A stretch of DNA of 64,000 bases from Bacteroidales bacterium UBA5197. Its GTDB lineage: Bacteria; Bacteroidota; Bacteroidia; Bacteroidales; Lentimicrobiaceae. Under the pieces are notes generated by a model. That model was not told the DNA's origin. It made no database searches and saw nothing but the letters and a program-made list of their open reading frames with translations. This document shows positions 8,868-17,477 of the stretch, in pieces (the first letter of the stretch is position 1; the number at the start of each line of letters is the position of its first letter). The stretch spans positions 1 through 64,000 of the forward strand of contig DHVX01000051.1 in the NCBI GenBank assembly GCA_002412885.1, in the 5' to 3' direction. Both the position numbers and the translations under genes were made by a program.

Positions 8868-9525
8868 CCTTTCATTTGGATATGGCCAATCATTGGTCAT
8901 CGACAATTTAAGCTGGGAACTTGAACCCGGAGCGGTGCATGGCCTTGTTGGCATGAACGGCGCAGGCAAAACCACACTTTTTAAACTGATCTCAGGTTCT
9001 TTAAAATTCAGCGCCGGAAGTATTTCGGCCCAACCGGAACCTTTCAGATTCAGTGATTGTGGTTTTATGGAAACCCAGGCCCTATTTTACCCCATGTTGA
9101 CAGGAATGGAGTATCTGAAAATATTTCAGTTAAAGAACAGCAAATTCAATATTGAAGAATGGAATCAGGTATTCAGGCTTCCGCTGAACGATGTGATTGA
9201 TAACTATTCGACCGGAATGCAAAAGAAACTCAGTCTGATGGGAATCATTGCGCTGAACAGGCAGTTTTTAATTCTTGACGAACCTTTTAATGGCCTTGAT
9301 TTTGAGTCGGTCAGACTTACCCGTAAAATCCTGCGCAAACTTGCCGAAAACGGCCAAACCATCATAGTAAGTTCACACATACCCGAAACGCTTACAACGC
9401 TGTGCGACACGCTGAGTATGATCAGCAAAGGGAAGATAGAGTTCAAGATTCGCGAAGAAGAGTTTTCACGATTCGAAAATCTTGCCGACAATATGCTGGA
9501 GAATGAGGTGCTTCCTGAGATTTGA
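8851..9525 (+). CDS. ABC transporter ATP-binding protein
   Basis: 224 residues with all ABC motifs in order: Walker A GMNGAGKTT near residue 35, Q-loop region (CGFMETQALFYPMLTG), signature variant YSTGMQKKLSL, Walker B FLILDEPFNGLDF and switch histidine in SSHIPET. The STGMQKK form and short length resemble the ATPases of ABC-2/daunorubicin-type exporters. It overlaps the preceding permease gene by 17 nt, implying translational coupling. Downstream lies the composite repeat at 9541, so it is probably the last gene of the transcript. Confidence 0.88.
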   Translation: MLTIHDLSFGYGQSLVIDNLSWELEPGAVHGLVGMNGAGKTTLFKLISGSLKFSAGSISAQPEPFRFSDCGFMETQALFYPMLTGMEYLKIFQLKNSKFNIEEWNQVFRLPLNDVIDNYSTGMQKKLSLMGIIALNRQFLILDEPFNGLDFESVRLTRKILRKLAENGQTIIVSSHIPETLTTLCDTLSMISKGKIEFKIREEEFSRFENLADNMLENEVLPEI

Positions 9526-9540
9526 ATAACATTATTATGA

Positions 9541-9790
9541 GAAGTGATTGCGCCCTTTCAGGGCTTTTTTTTGGTTATTAGACTTCGATAACACAGGGCT
9601 ACGCCGCTGTGTTAACAGATTTCGCCCTTTCAGGGCTAAACAAAAATAAGCCCTTGAAAGGGCGAAATACATTAACGATGGGTGAAGCCCATCGATGAAA
9701 GAATGAGTCATAACGGAAGCCCTGAAAGGGCGAGATACATTAACGATGGGTGAAGCTCATCGAACGGAAGCCCTGAAATGGCGAAATACA
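9541..9790. repeat. Composite palindromic (REP-like) repeat, copy A
   Basis: About 250 nt made of short hairpin modules: CGCCCTTTCAGGGCT, then AACACAGGG ... CTGTGTTAAC, then a unit beginning GCCCTGAAAGGGCGAAATAC and ending with the hairpin GATGGGTGAAGCCCATC. That unit occurs about three times head to tail here, with small changes (one GAAGGGCG-type variant, one GCTCATC, one truncated). Nearly the same arrangement occurs at 24623-24846 and a fragment at 23178-23222. No coding potential. It fills most of the 428-nt gap between the ABC ATPase and the TonB-domain gene. The structure fits REP/BIME-type elements; no RAYT transposase is in the window. Confidence 0.85.
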
Positions 9791-9953
9791 AAACTTTATG
9801 GAGTATCAGAGTAGTAATAGTTGCAACAATCTGTCATTGGTAGCGGTTTCTATGGCTATATGAACGAAGATAAATTTTTAAAAATCTTACTCCGTAAATA
9901 AAATCGAATACATATATCACTATATTTACATCACATATCCAAAAATTTAAGAG

Positions 9954-10760
9954 ATGCACAAATTCACTTTTTTGCTGCTATCACTCATTTTACCTGCTTA
10001 TCTTTCTATTGCACAGGATTTTATCCCCGCTTCAGCAGCCGGAGGTAAAAGTCAGTTGCGCTATTTTATTGAACAGGAGCTTATTTATCCTCAGGGTGCA
10101 TTGGCTACTCAAACAGAGGGAGAAGTCATCCTGAAATATAATATTAATGAAAAAGGACAAGTTGAATCTGTCATTTTTACGGACAGAGTTTCACCGGAAT
10201 GTGATGATGAAACCCTTCGGATTTTCAATATGCTGGAATGGAACCCGGCAACGCGGATGGGAATTGCAGTGGCAGATTCCGGAACCTTCAACATGGAGTT
10301 CAACATAAAGAAATACAACAGATTATGTAAAAAAAGGGGATATTCCTATCACTTATATCCTTTTGAACCCACCGATACTTCAGGCACTATCTATTACTAC
10401 AGAAACCTTGATGTTGCCCCCTACCCTATTTTCACAAACAGCAAAATAAATCTGGCGGGTTTTATTGCCGCAAATCTCAAATACCCTGATGCTGCTATTA
10501 AACAAAACCTGAGCGGCGTTGTTAAAATCGGGTTTATTGTAGAACCGCATGGAAAAATTTCAAATCTCACAATACTCAACTCTTTGGGAGCAGGGTGTAA
10601 CGAAGAAGCAATACGAATTGTGAGGTTGATGAAATGGATGCCTGGCGTAAAAGACAATAAGGCTGTAAGAACAAGGATGAGTATATCGATAAATTTCAAC
10701 CTTGAAAGTGGCCCGGATGGAAATTTTAACCCAACAATAAAATCCAGCTATGGAGGCTGA
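9954..10760 (+). CDS. Secreted protein with two tandem TonB C-terminal domains
   Basis: 268 residues: signal peptide (MHKFTFLLLSLILPAYLSIA then Q), then two copies of a TonB_C-like module. Copy one is around residues 35-115 (IEQELIYPQGALATQTEGEV ... LKYNINEKGQVESV). Copy two is around 155-250 (LAGFIAANLKYPDAAIKQNL, then GVVKIGFIVEPHGKISNLTI). Each keeps the YP-x-A-x-x-x-x-x-G-x-V and hxGxhxxhxhhxS pattern. Unlike true TonB there is no retained N-terminal membrane anchor and no Pro-rich spacer, so energy transduction to receptors is unlikely. A periplasmic binding role is more plausible but not shown. Confidence 0.85.
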   Translation: MHKFTFLLLSLILPAYLSIAQDFIPASAAGGKSQLRYFIEQELIYPQGALATQTEGEVILKYNINEKGQVESVIFTDRVSPECDDETLRIFNMLEWNPATRMGIAVADSGTFNMEFNIKKYNRLCKKRGYSYHLYPFEPTDTSGTIYYYRNLDVAPYPIFTNSKINLAGFIAANLKYPDAAIKQNLSGVVKIGFIVEPHGKISNLTILNSLGAGCNEEAIRIVRLMKWMPGVKDNKAVRTRMSISINFNLESGPDGNFNPTIKSSYGG

Positions 10761-10783
10761 GAATCACTAAACCAATAATATAT

Positions 10784-11680
10784 ATGAGAAAAACTACACT
10801 TATGATTTTTGCTGCAGCTATGATATCCGCTGTATCATTTGCACAAACGCCCGACACCACAAAAATGTGGACCAAAGGTTTCAAATCATCACTAACTTTT
10901 AATCAGGTTTCGCTTACCAACTGGGCTGCCGGTGGCGAAAACAGTCTGGGAGCCAATTCGTTTCTGAATCTGTTTGCCAACCTCAAACAAGGCAAAACAA
11001 CCTGGGACAATTCGCTGGATATGGCCTATGGAATGGTAAAAATCGGCGATGCCAATGTGAGAAAAAGTGACGACAAAATTGATCTGGTGTCAAAATTGGG
11101 CCATAATGTGATTCATAAAAATCTCTTTCTCAGTGCAAACCTGAATTTTAAAACTCAATTTGCTGAAGGTTACAATTATCCGAATGACTCAGTCATTATT
11201 TCAAACTTTATGGCTCCGGCATATCTGATGCTCGGTTTTGGTATGGAATACAAACCTTACCCATTTATGTCAATATCGTTTTTGCCTTTAACAGGAAGGT
11301 TGACTATTGTAAACGACACCTCACTATCAACGGTTTACGGTCTTGATCCCGGAGATAAAATCAAACCGGAGTTCGGAGCTGCTTTTAAGGTAACTTTTGA
11401 AAAAGACATTTTTACCAACGTCAACTTTAAAAGTAAACTTGACATGTTTTCCAACTACATGGACAGGCCACAAAATATCGACATCAACTGGGAAGCGATG
11501 CTGATACTTAAAGTAAACAAATTCCTCTCGACTTACATTGGTGTACAAACCATTTACGACCACGACATTCAGATAATGGACAAAGAAGGGAAAACCGGTC
11601 CACGAACTCAATTCAAACAAACATTTGGAGTAGGCCTCACCTACTCGGTAAAAAACGTACAGGCAACTGTTAAACAATAA
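10784..11680 (+). CDS. DUF3078 family secreted protein
   Basis: 298 residues with a signal peptide (MRKTTLMIFAAAMISAVSFA). The mature N-terminus has the DUF3078 signature WTKGFKSSLTFNQVSLTNWA followed by AGGENSLGANSFLNL, then alternating short strands ending in GVGLTYSVKNV, which suggests a small outer-membrane beta barrel. The family is essentially confined to Bacteroidota and has no assigned function. It follows the double-TonB_C gene by 23 nt and may share its transcript. Confidence 0.88.
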   Translation: MRKTTLMIFAAAMISAVSFAQTPDTTKMWTKGFKSSLTFNQVSLTNWAAGGENSLGANSFLNLFANLKQGKTTWDNSLDMAYGMVKIGDANVRKSDDKIDLVSKLGHNVIHKNLFLSANLNFKTQFAEGYNYPNDSVIISNFMAPAYLMLGFGMEYKPYPFMSISFLPLTGRLTIVNDTSLSTVYGLDPGDKIKPEFGAAFKVTFEKDIFTNVNFKSKLDMFSNYMDRPQNIDINWEAMLILKVNKFLSTYIGVQTIYDHDIQIMDKEGKTGPRTQFKQTFGVGLTYSVKNVQATVKQ

Positions 11681-11717
11681 TCACTTCAATCATTTATTCA
11701 CACTTAAACCAAACATT

Positions 11718-12140
11718 ATGAAAATGTTAGACGAATTCAAAGCTTTTGCAATGCGCGGCAATGTGGTTGATATGGCTGTCGGTATCATTATCGGTGGTGC
11801 ATTTGGAAAAATCATATCGTCATTTGTCAGCGATGTTTTAATGCCGCCACTGGGATTGCTTCTCGGAGGCATCGATTTCAAGGACATGCTCTACACCCTG
11901 AAAGAGGCAGTTATGCAAGGAGAAGAAGTAATTACACCTGCAGTAACGCTGAATTATGGTATGTTTATTCAGAATGTTGTTGACTTCCTGATTATCGCTT
12001 TTGCGATTTTCATGGCCATTAAGGCAATGAATTCAATGAAGAGAAAAGAAGAGGTAGCCCCTGCTGCACCTGAAGCTCCTCCAGCACCAACAAAAGAGCA
12101 GGAATTGCTCGCTGAAATCCGCGATTTGCTGAAGAAATAA
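11718..12140 (+). CDS. mscL: Large-conductance mechanosensitive channel MscL
   Basis: 140 residues, typical MscL length. The N-terminal amphipathic helix and TM1 (LDEFKAFAMRGNVVDMAVGI, then IIGGAFGKIISSFVSDVLMP) carry the gate motif, followed by the periplasmic loop, TM2 (FIQNVVDFLIIAFAIFMAIK) and the cytoplasmic helix bundle (KEQELLAEIRDLLKK). It acts as a pressure-relief valve in the inner membrane on hypo-osmotic shock. The tail has a short Ala/Pro-rich insert (APAAPEAPPAPTKEQ). A strong terminator follows, so it ends a transcription unit. Confidence 0.97.
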   Translation: MKMLDEFKAFAMRGNVVDMAVGIIIGGAFGKIISSFVSDVLMPPLGLLLGGIDFKDMLYTLKEAVMQGEEVITPAVTLNYGMFIQNVVDFLIIAFAIFMAIKAMNSMKRKEEVAPAAPEAPPAPTKEQELLAEIRDLLKK

Positions 12141-12162
12141 ATAGCACTTCTGAATTTTTAGA

Positions 12163-12193
12163 AAAGCCCGTATTTCGTGATGCGGGCTTTTTT
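12163..12193 (+). terminator. Intrinsic terminator after mscL
   Basis: An 8-bp stem AAAGCCCG / CGGGCTTT (12163-12170 with 12183-12190), 12-nt loop, followed by T residues. It lies 22 nt after the mscL stop. Confidence 0.88.
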
Positions 12194-12299
12194 GATGTGC
12201 GTCTTTCAGAATTAAGATCGCTATTTTACTTTTACCCACCTTAACCTTCATTTTAACTTCGACCAGGTTCAAGCACTGGAATCCGATTTGATTTGATCG

Positions 12300-12640
12300 T
12301 TTTAGTATCCCCCTCTTATCCCCCTTTCGGAAAAGGGGGACGATTAATTTCGTTTTTTTGAGACACATTCTTTTTTCGGAAAGGTCTTGGTGGGTGGGAA
12401 GGGATAATAATCCAGCTTTTCCTTTGCTATTCTTTTACCCACCCCAGCCCTCCCTAAAATCAGGGAGGGGGTGCATCCTACTAGATTGATAATTTGTTTT
12501 TTATGTTGATTATCAGATTTCCCGATCAGAGGGAATATAATTCATGTCAGTAAAAAGCTAATATCTCAGAATAATTTCTAATGCTGGTAGAAAAGGTTCT
12601 CCCCCTTTTCGAAGGGGGAGTCAGAGGGGGTAAAAGCTTA
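12300..12640. repeat. C/G-rich palindromic spacer repeats
   Basis: The 590-nt gap between mscL and the MscS gene has no convincing ORF. It holds three related palindromes: TCCCCCTTTCGGAAAAGGGG at about 12319, an imperfect CCTCCCT ... AGGGAGG hairpin at about 12451-12474, and TCCCCCTTTTCGAAGGGGGA at about 12600. The last is followed by GTCAGAGGGGGT, which echoes CCCCCTCTTATCCCCC in opposite orientation at 12308. They look like small mobile palindromic repeats inserted back to back rather than regulatory sites. Confidence 0.6.
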
Positions 12641-12705
12641 GACGGAATTAAAAAGCACCATACTACCTTTCTCTACCCAACCCCTCTTCGCTTCCTCCGA
12701 TTTCC

Positions 12706-12713
12706 TATCTTTG
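12706..12713 (+). promoter_or_regulatory. -7 promoter element (TATCTTTG) for the mscS-corA unit
   Basis: TATCTTTG matches the Bacteroidota sigma-ABfr -7 consensus TAnnTTTG. It lies 17 nt before the chosen MscS start (12731), which would give a very short leader. No clear -33 TTG at standard spacing was seen, so this is a moderate call. Confidence 0.5.
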
Positions 12714-12730
12714 TAAATAAAACAAAAAAT

Positions 12731-13642
12731 ATGCAGCTACTCACTTTTGATTTATCCTCATTTATCAAAAACAACAACCTGATTCTTCAATACCTGATTG
12801 TTTCGGTAGTTATTGTTGTGTTGGCTATTATACTTTCACGCATTCTGCAAAAGCTGATGAAGGTTTATTTTGAGCGATCAAGCCGTGTACTGAAAGTTGA
12901 TCCCACCCGTTACAAATTCCTGAGAAATGCAGTAAGCTTCGTGGTTTTTATGTTGGCCATGACGCTGATTTTCTACACCATTCCGGCATTGAGAACCATT
13001 GGAATCACACTTTTTGCCGGAGCCGGAATTTTTGCTGCAATCATCGGTTTCGCATCTCAGGAAGCATTTTCAAATATTATCAGCGGGATTTTCATTGTCA
13101 TTTTCAAGCCTTTCCGCGTAGGCGACAACATCAGGATCGGTGAATTGCATCAGGGCACTGTCGAGGACATTACTTTAAGGCACACCATTATCAATAACTT
13201 TGAAAATCGCCGTATCGTTATCCCGAATACGGTGATCAGCGCGCAAACCATCATAAATTCCACCATTGAAGACGAAAGGGTATGCACTTTTATTGAGTTG
13301 GGCATCAGTTATGATTCTGATCTTGACAAAGCAATCCAGATTCTACGAAACGAAGCAGAAAGCCATCCAAATTGTATCGACAAGCGAAGCGCTGAAGAAA
13401 TTGAACAAGGCATCCCAAAAGTAATTGTACGGGTGCTGGGTTTCGGCGATTCATCGGTAAACCTCAGGGCTTATGCATGGGCCAATACTTCTGGTGAAGG
13501 TTTTGTGATGAAATGCGACCTTTTTGAATCGCTGAAAAAGCGCTTCAACAAGGAAGGAATTGAAATTCCGTATCCACACCGTTCGCTGGTTTTTAAAAAC
13601 AGCATTCCTACTGATAAAACCGAAACCGATGAGCACAACTAA
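12731..13642 (+). CDS. MscS-family small-conductance mechanosensitive channel
   Basis: 303 residues from the ATG at 12731; the in-frame extension to 12581 runs through repeat sequence and lies upstream of the -7 promoter element. Three hydrophobic helices come first (LILQYLIVSVVIVVLAIILS; FVVFMLAMTLIFYTIPALRT), and the pore helix region reads GITLFAGAGIFAAIIGFASQ. It is followed by the MscS beta domain (IIFKPFRVGDNIRIGELHQG, VEDITLRHTIINNFENRRIV) and the C-terminal alpha/beta domain. It opens under membrane tension to release solutes. It overlaps corA by 14 nt. Confidence 0.94.
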   Translation: MQLLTFDLSSFIKNNNLILQYLIVSVVIVVLAIILSRILQKLMKVYFERSSRVLKVDPTRYKFLRNAVSFVVFMLAMTLIFYTIPALRTIGITLFAGAGIFAAIIGFASQEAFSNIISGIFIVIFKPFRVGDNIRIGELHQGTVEDITLRHTIINNFENRRIVIPNTVISAQTIINSTIEDERVCTFIELGISYDSDLDKAIQILRNEAESHPNCIDKRSAEEIEQGIPKVIVRVLGFGDSSVNLRAYAWANTSGEGFVMKCDLFESLKKRFNKEGIEIPYPHRSLVFKNSIPTDKTETDEHN

Positions 13643-14693
13643 AGTCAGGAACTACCGCAAAAAATCCGGACTTCCGCCGGGCACACTTATTTACACCGGA
13701 AATATTGAACAGGAGACTACCCTTGATCTGTTCAGTTTTGACGTAAGCAACATCGAAAGAACCGATTCGGATGATGCAAAAGTGATCATCTCCAAAATGG
13801 TTGCTAACCGAAACAACTGGATAAATGTTACCGGATTTTCAAATACCGACCTGATCAGTCAACTTGGAAATCACCATGCACTTCATCCGCTTTTGCTTGA
13901 AGATGTGATGAATACTGAATCGGTACCAAAAATTGAGAATTATGGCGATGTACTATTTCTTTGTCTGAAAATGCTTCAGTGGAATGACAAAAGAGCATCC
14001 ATAGAAACCGAACAGATCAGTTTTGTGATTGGTGAAAACTATCTTCTTTCATTCCAGGAACGTGAAGGCGATGTATTTAATCCGGTTCGCGAAAGGTTGC
14101 TCAGCGGCGTTAGCAAAGCACGTGAAAAAAGCATAGACTTTCTTGCTTATGTGCTAATAGATAAGATTGTGGATAATTATTTTGTGGTGCTCGAAAAGAT
14201 TGAAGATCACATTGAGAACATTGAAATGGAATTGCTGCGCGATACCGACCGGGTAACGCCAACACAGATGATGCATCTGAAAAAACAACTGATCCTGCTG
14301 CGGAAATATGTTTATCCGCTCAGAGATGAACTGAGAAAACTGCAGCGCGACGAAACAAAGCTGATTGACCGCAAAACCATTAAATATATCAACGATCTGA
14401 ACGATCACCTGCAAAATATCATTCAAAACCTCGAAAGTTTCCGTGATACCATTTCCGGATTGATGGAACTTTATTCATCCACCATCTCAAACAAGCTGAA
14501 CAATGTAATGAAAACCTTAACGGTAATAGGTGCCATTTTCATTCCGCTTACCTTTATCGCGGGCATTTACGGCATGAATTTCGACAATATGCCGGAGCTT
14601 CATTACCGCTATGGTTATCATACCATAATGGCGGCAATGCTGGCTATTGCTGTGGGGATGTTTTTGTATATGAAGTCAAGGAAATGGTTTTAA
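13629..14693 (+). CDS. corA: CorA-family magnesium/cobalt transporter
   Basis: 354 residues from the ATG at 13629, which overlaps the MscS stop and starts MSTTKVRNYRKKSG. The cytoplasmic alpha/beta funnel domain (NWINVTGFSNTDLISQLGNH; HPLLLEDVMNTESVPKIENY) leads into long helices, then two C-terminal membrane helices with the family-defining GMN selectivity motif (GIYGMNFDNMPE). It is a homopentameric Mg2+ channel in the inner membrane. Overlap with mscS implies coupled translation. Confidence 0.96.
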   Translation: MSTTKVRNYRKKSGLPPGTLIYTGNIEQETTLDLFSFDVSNIERTDSDDAKVIISKMVANRNNWINVTGFSNTDLISQLGNHHALHPLLLEDVMNTESVPKIENYGDVLFLCLKMLQWNDKRASIETEQISFVIGENYLLSFQEREGDVFNPVRERLLSGVSKAREKSIDFLAYVLIDKIVDNYFVVLEKIEDHIENIEMELLRDTDRVTPTQMMHLKKQLILLRKYVYPLRDELRKLQRDETKLIDRKTIKYINDLNDHLQNIIQNLESFRDTISGLMELYSSTISNKLNNVMKTLTVIGAIFIPLTFIAGIYGMNFDNMPELHYRYGYHTIMAAMLAIAVGMFLYMKSRKWF

Positions 14694-14909
14694 GGGAATT
14701 TCTAATTTCTAATTTCTAAAGACTGGTTAAATTGAAACAAAGCTTGCCACTAAGTCACGAAGACTCTATCCCGATAGCCATCGTGATCACTAAATGATTC
14801 AAACAAAAGAACTATCTTTTTTATGACTGGTTTGTAATTCCAAATGAAAACAATGAGCCGGAATACCGGCACACAATCTTAGAATATCAACAATTTAAAA
14901 TTCAGATTC

Positions 14910-16508
14910 ATGAAAACTTCATTTCTGTTTATTACATTATATTTCTCGTTCATTTTCGTTGCCGTTTCTCAAACATGGCCCAAAATTTATCAAGGAACAA
15001 GCAATTCATCATCTGTATGTGCTGTTGAAACTTATGATAACGGATTCGTAATCCTGAGTAATATAATAGGATACACATACCCTGTGAAAGCTGGCTGGCT
15101 GATTAAAACAGATATAAATGGCAATGTGTTGTGGGAACGTAATTTAGGAAACTCAAACAATTACTTTTCCAATAGTAAATCTATAAATGCAACCTCAGAC
15201 TCAGGACTAATAATAAGTATGAGTACCGGCTATTTAGAAACAAATCCATTTGGCGTAACCAGGAATGCAGTATTCATAAAGTTAAATCCCTGCGGACAGA
15301 TAGACTGGTGCAAATTATTTGATACACCTGACGTTCACAATGATGCAGGGTTTTTTATTAAAAGTTCTGATGGTTATATTGGCTTAATGAAAGTTGGGAA
15401 TCATTCTAATACAGTGATAAAATTCAATTTTAACGGACAAATTCAATGGATGTTTGAATATAATCATCCCATACTGGAAACTGAAGTTTTTAATGATATA
15501 ATTGAACTTGCAGATTCATCTCTTTTGATTTCCGGGTATGGTATTTATGGACTATCTCAACAACAAACTCATACTAAACCATTAAAATTAAATATTAATC
15601 CAAATGGTGATATTATCAATTTTCAAATCTTGTACTATGACAATGATACAATAGGAGATGCAACGGATAATCAGACCATTGAATCACCATCAGGTATGCT
15701 TTTCTCAGCAGGGTCTGCATGTCTGAGTAATCAAAGCTTAAGAAAGCATTCACTAGATGAAATAAATCCAATAAACTATTGCTTTGGAGCTATGGCAGAA
15801 ACACATTCTCTTTGCTGGTTACAAAACAATACCATAGCCATTACCGGGTCACGTCAAACTTTCGGTACAGGCACGGGAGTATTCGATATTTCGGTTCTTG
15901 ATACAAATGGAAACATGTTAATAAACAGAGAATTAACAAATTACACCAATAATTCCTGTCAATTATTATTATCAAAAACATTTGAAAATAAAATATTAGC
16001 AACCGGGGCTACTCATTCTTCAATATTTAATTCTAGTTCAAACACATTCCTTTATAAACTTACCTCAACCCTTGAAGACGATGTATATGACTCCACCCTG
16101 CGGGTGTACGACTTTGCCTGCCCGGGTGGAGTAGAACCAAATGGAACAATTGGTATGGAAGAATGTGATATTGTTGTAAGTGCAGCCCACCTTGCCACCC
16201 TGCCTGATGTGGCGGTAATGGAGGTTTATCCCAACCCGGTAAGCGATGTATTTCAGGTAAGGCTGCCGGAGTTTATTGCCATTCGTAACAACAACAAAGG
16301 CTTAAATACCGCCCTTTACCAAAGCAACTACCAACAGCAAAGTGTTTTGCAGGTTTTTGATTTAAGTGGCAGGTATATTGCCGAACAAAAACTCACGCAG
16401 GGGCAGCTTATTGCACAATTCGATGCTTCACGCTGGGTGCCGGGGATGTATTTGCTGAGATTGGTGTATAAAGATAAGACGGTGGGGAGTGCGAAGGTGG
16501 TGAAGTGA
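14910..16508 (+). CDS. Secreted T9SS type A sorting-domain protein
   Basis: 532 residues. Signal peptide MKTSFLFITLYFSFIFVAVS then Q. The body has repeated W/G-rich segments (WLIKTDINGNVLWERNLGN; FIKLNPCGQIDWCKLF; VIKFNFNGQIQWMFEYN) typical of beta-propeller-like repeats. The C-terminal ~85 residues form a type A T9SS sorting domain (MEVYPNPVSDVFQVRLPEF ... LQVFDLSGRYIAEQKL ... WVPGMYLLRLVYKDK), which directs export across the outer membrane and cell-surface attachment. The body has no enzymatic motif. GC and codon use look more AT-rich in the body than in the C-terminal domain. Confidence 0.9.
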   Translation: MKTSFLFITLYFSFIFVAVSQTWPKIYQGTSNSSSVCAVETYDNGFVILSNIIGYTYPVKAGWLIKTDINGNVLWERNLGNSNNYFSNSKSINATSDSGLIISMSTGYLETNPFGVTRNAVFIKLNPCGQIDWCKLFDTPDVHNDAGFFIKSSDGYIGLMKVGNHSNTVIKFNFNGQIQWMFEYNHPILETEVFNDIIELADSSLLISGYGIYGLSQQQTHTKPLKLNINPNGDIINFQILYYDNDTIGDATDNQTIESPSGMLFSAGSACLSNQSLRKHSLDEINPINYCFGAMAETHSLCWLQNNTIAITGSRQTFGTGTGVFDISVLDTNGNMLINRELTNYTNNSCQLLLSKTFENKILATGATHSSIFNSSSNTFLYKLTSTLEDDVYDSTLRVYDFACPGGVEPNGTIGMEECDIVVSAAHLATLPDVAVMEVYPNPVSDVFQVRLPEFIAIRNNNKGLNTALYQSNYQQQSVLQVFDLSGRYIAEQKLTQGQLIAQFDASRWVPGMYLLRLVYKDKTVGSAKVVK

Positions 16509-16770
16509 GGTCGGAGGTCGGAAGCCGGAAGCCGGAAGCTGTAAGCCGGAGGTCAGATGACAGAGGTCAGAGGTCGGAGGTCGGAGGTCAGAGGTCGGAG
16601 GTCGGAAGCCAGAGGTCAGGTGTCGGAGGTCGGAAGCCAGAGGTCAGATGTCAGAAATCCGAAATCCGAAATCCGAAATTGGAAATTTTCCCCTGAATTC
16701 CTTTTCGATGATAATAGAATCCGAAATCAGAAATCAGAAATCCGAAATCCTAAATCCGAAATTTTTCTCC
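16505..16770. repeat. Degenerate short-period repeat tract (GAGGTCG / CCGAAAT)
   Basis: Directly after the T9SS gene stop, about 130 nt of 6-9-nt units such as GAGGTCGGAGGTCAGAGGTC and GAAGCCGGAAGCC are followed by CCGAAATCCGAAATCCGAAA and ATCAGAAATCAGAAATCCG. Long frames through it encode only low-complexity Arg/Ser/Glu text, which I reject as genes. It is a tandem-repeat spacer with likely length variation. Confidence 0.8.
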
Positions 16771-16820
16771 CATTACTCCTTATTTTTGCTTACTTTTATC
16801 CATTCCAAAACATCATCACC

Positions 16821-17441
16821 ATGAAACTCCGGAACATACTCGCAATACTATTTCTGATGGCTGGATTATCAACCCAGGCTCAGATGTATAATTATGGATT
16901 TAGTCCATACACAAGCTTTGGAAATCCATATGGACTGCAGAACAGCATGACGCCCGCGAAGTTCAATCTGCAGACCGGCGCTGGTTTCAGCAGTGGTTTT
17001 GGTGGTGGAAGTTTATTCAACACCTATGTTGCTCCATCGTTCAATCAGCAATTGGGCAAAAAGTTTACCTTATCAGCAGGAGCAGTCATCAACAATACAA
17101 CATTCAGCAACACAATGATGCTGAACAATGAAGGAAGTTTTTCGCCTGTTTCAGGAAATCTAACCACCTTCACCATTTTCACCAGCGGTGCATATCAGGT
17201 AAACGACAGGCTCACCTTTACGGGATCGGCTTACAAGACCATAAATCCGGCATTTAATGCAAGGCTCAACTCTGATAACATCAGAATGGAAGCGCAGGGA
17301 ATGAGTGTGGGCGTGGGTTACCGCATCGGTGACAACATGCACATAGGCGCTGAAATCAGAATGGAACAAGGCAACAGCAACTTTTACAATCCTTACACCA
17401 ATCCTGTTTCTCCATTCGGAAACAATCGCTTTGGCTTTTAA
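16821..17441 (+). CDS. Secreted Gly/Asn/Phe-rich hypothetical protein
   Basis: 206 residues from ATG 16821, chosen because it begins a signal peptide (MKLRNILAILFLMAGLSTQA then Q); the frame upstream passes through the repeat tract. The mature part is rich in G, N, F, S and T with alternating polar/hydrophobic strands (FNLQTGAGFSSGFGGG; QLGKKFTLSAGAVINNTTFS; LTFTGSAYKTI; MSVGVGYRIGDNMHIGAEIR), which suggests an outer-membrane beta-barrel. It ends in an aromatic residue (NNRFGF), as outer-membrane proteins often do. Family not recognised. Confidence 0.72.
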   Translation: MKLRNILAILFLMAGLSTQAQMYNYGFSPYTSFGNPYGLQNSMTPAKFNLQTGAGFSSGFGGGSLFNTYVAPSFNQQLGKKFTLSAGAVINNTTFSNTMMLNNEGSFSPVSGNLTTFTIFTSGAYQVNDRLTFTGSAYKTINPAFNARLNSDNIRMEAQGMSVGVGYRIGDNMHIGAEIRMEQGNSNFYNPYTNPVSPFGNNRFGF

Positions 17442-17477
17442 TTGATTTTAAAGTAATTATCCATCTTATTACTGAGA

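Noticed and set aside
9541..9790. CRISPR array
   Set aside because: The repeated units contain their own palindromes, are head-to-tail without unique spacers of regular length, and no cas gene is present.
16505..16820. Long plus-strand frames through the GAGGTCG/CCGAAAT tract
   Set aside because: They translate to Arg/Ser/Glu repeats only; the real gene starts with a signal peptide at 16821.
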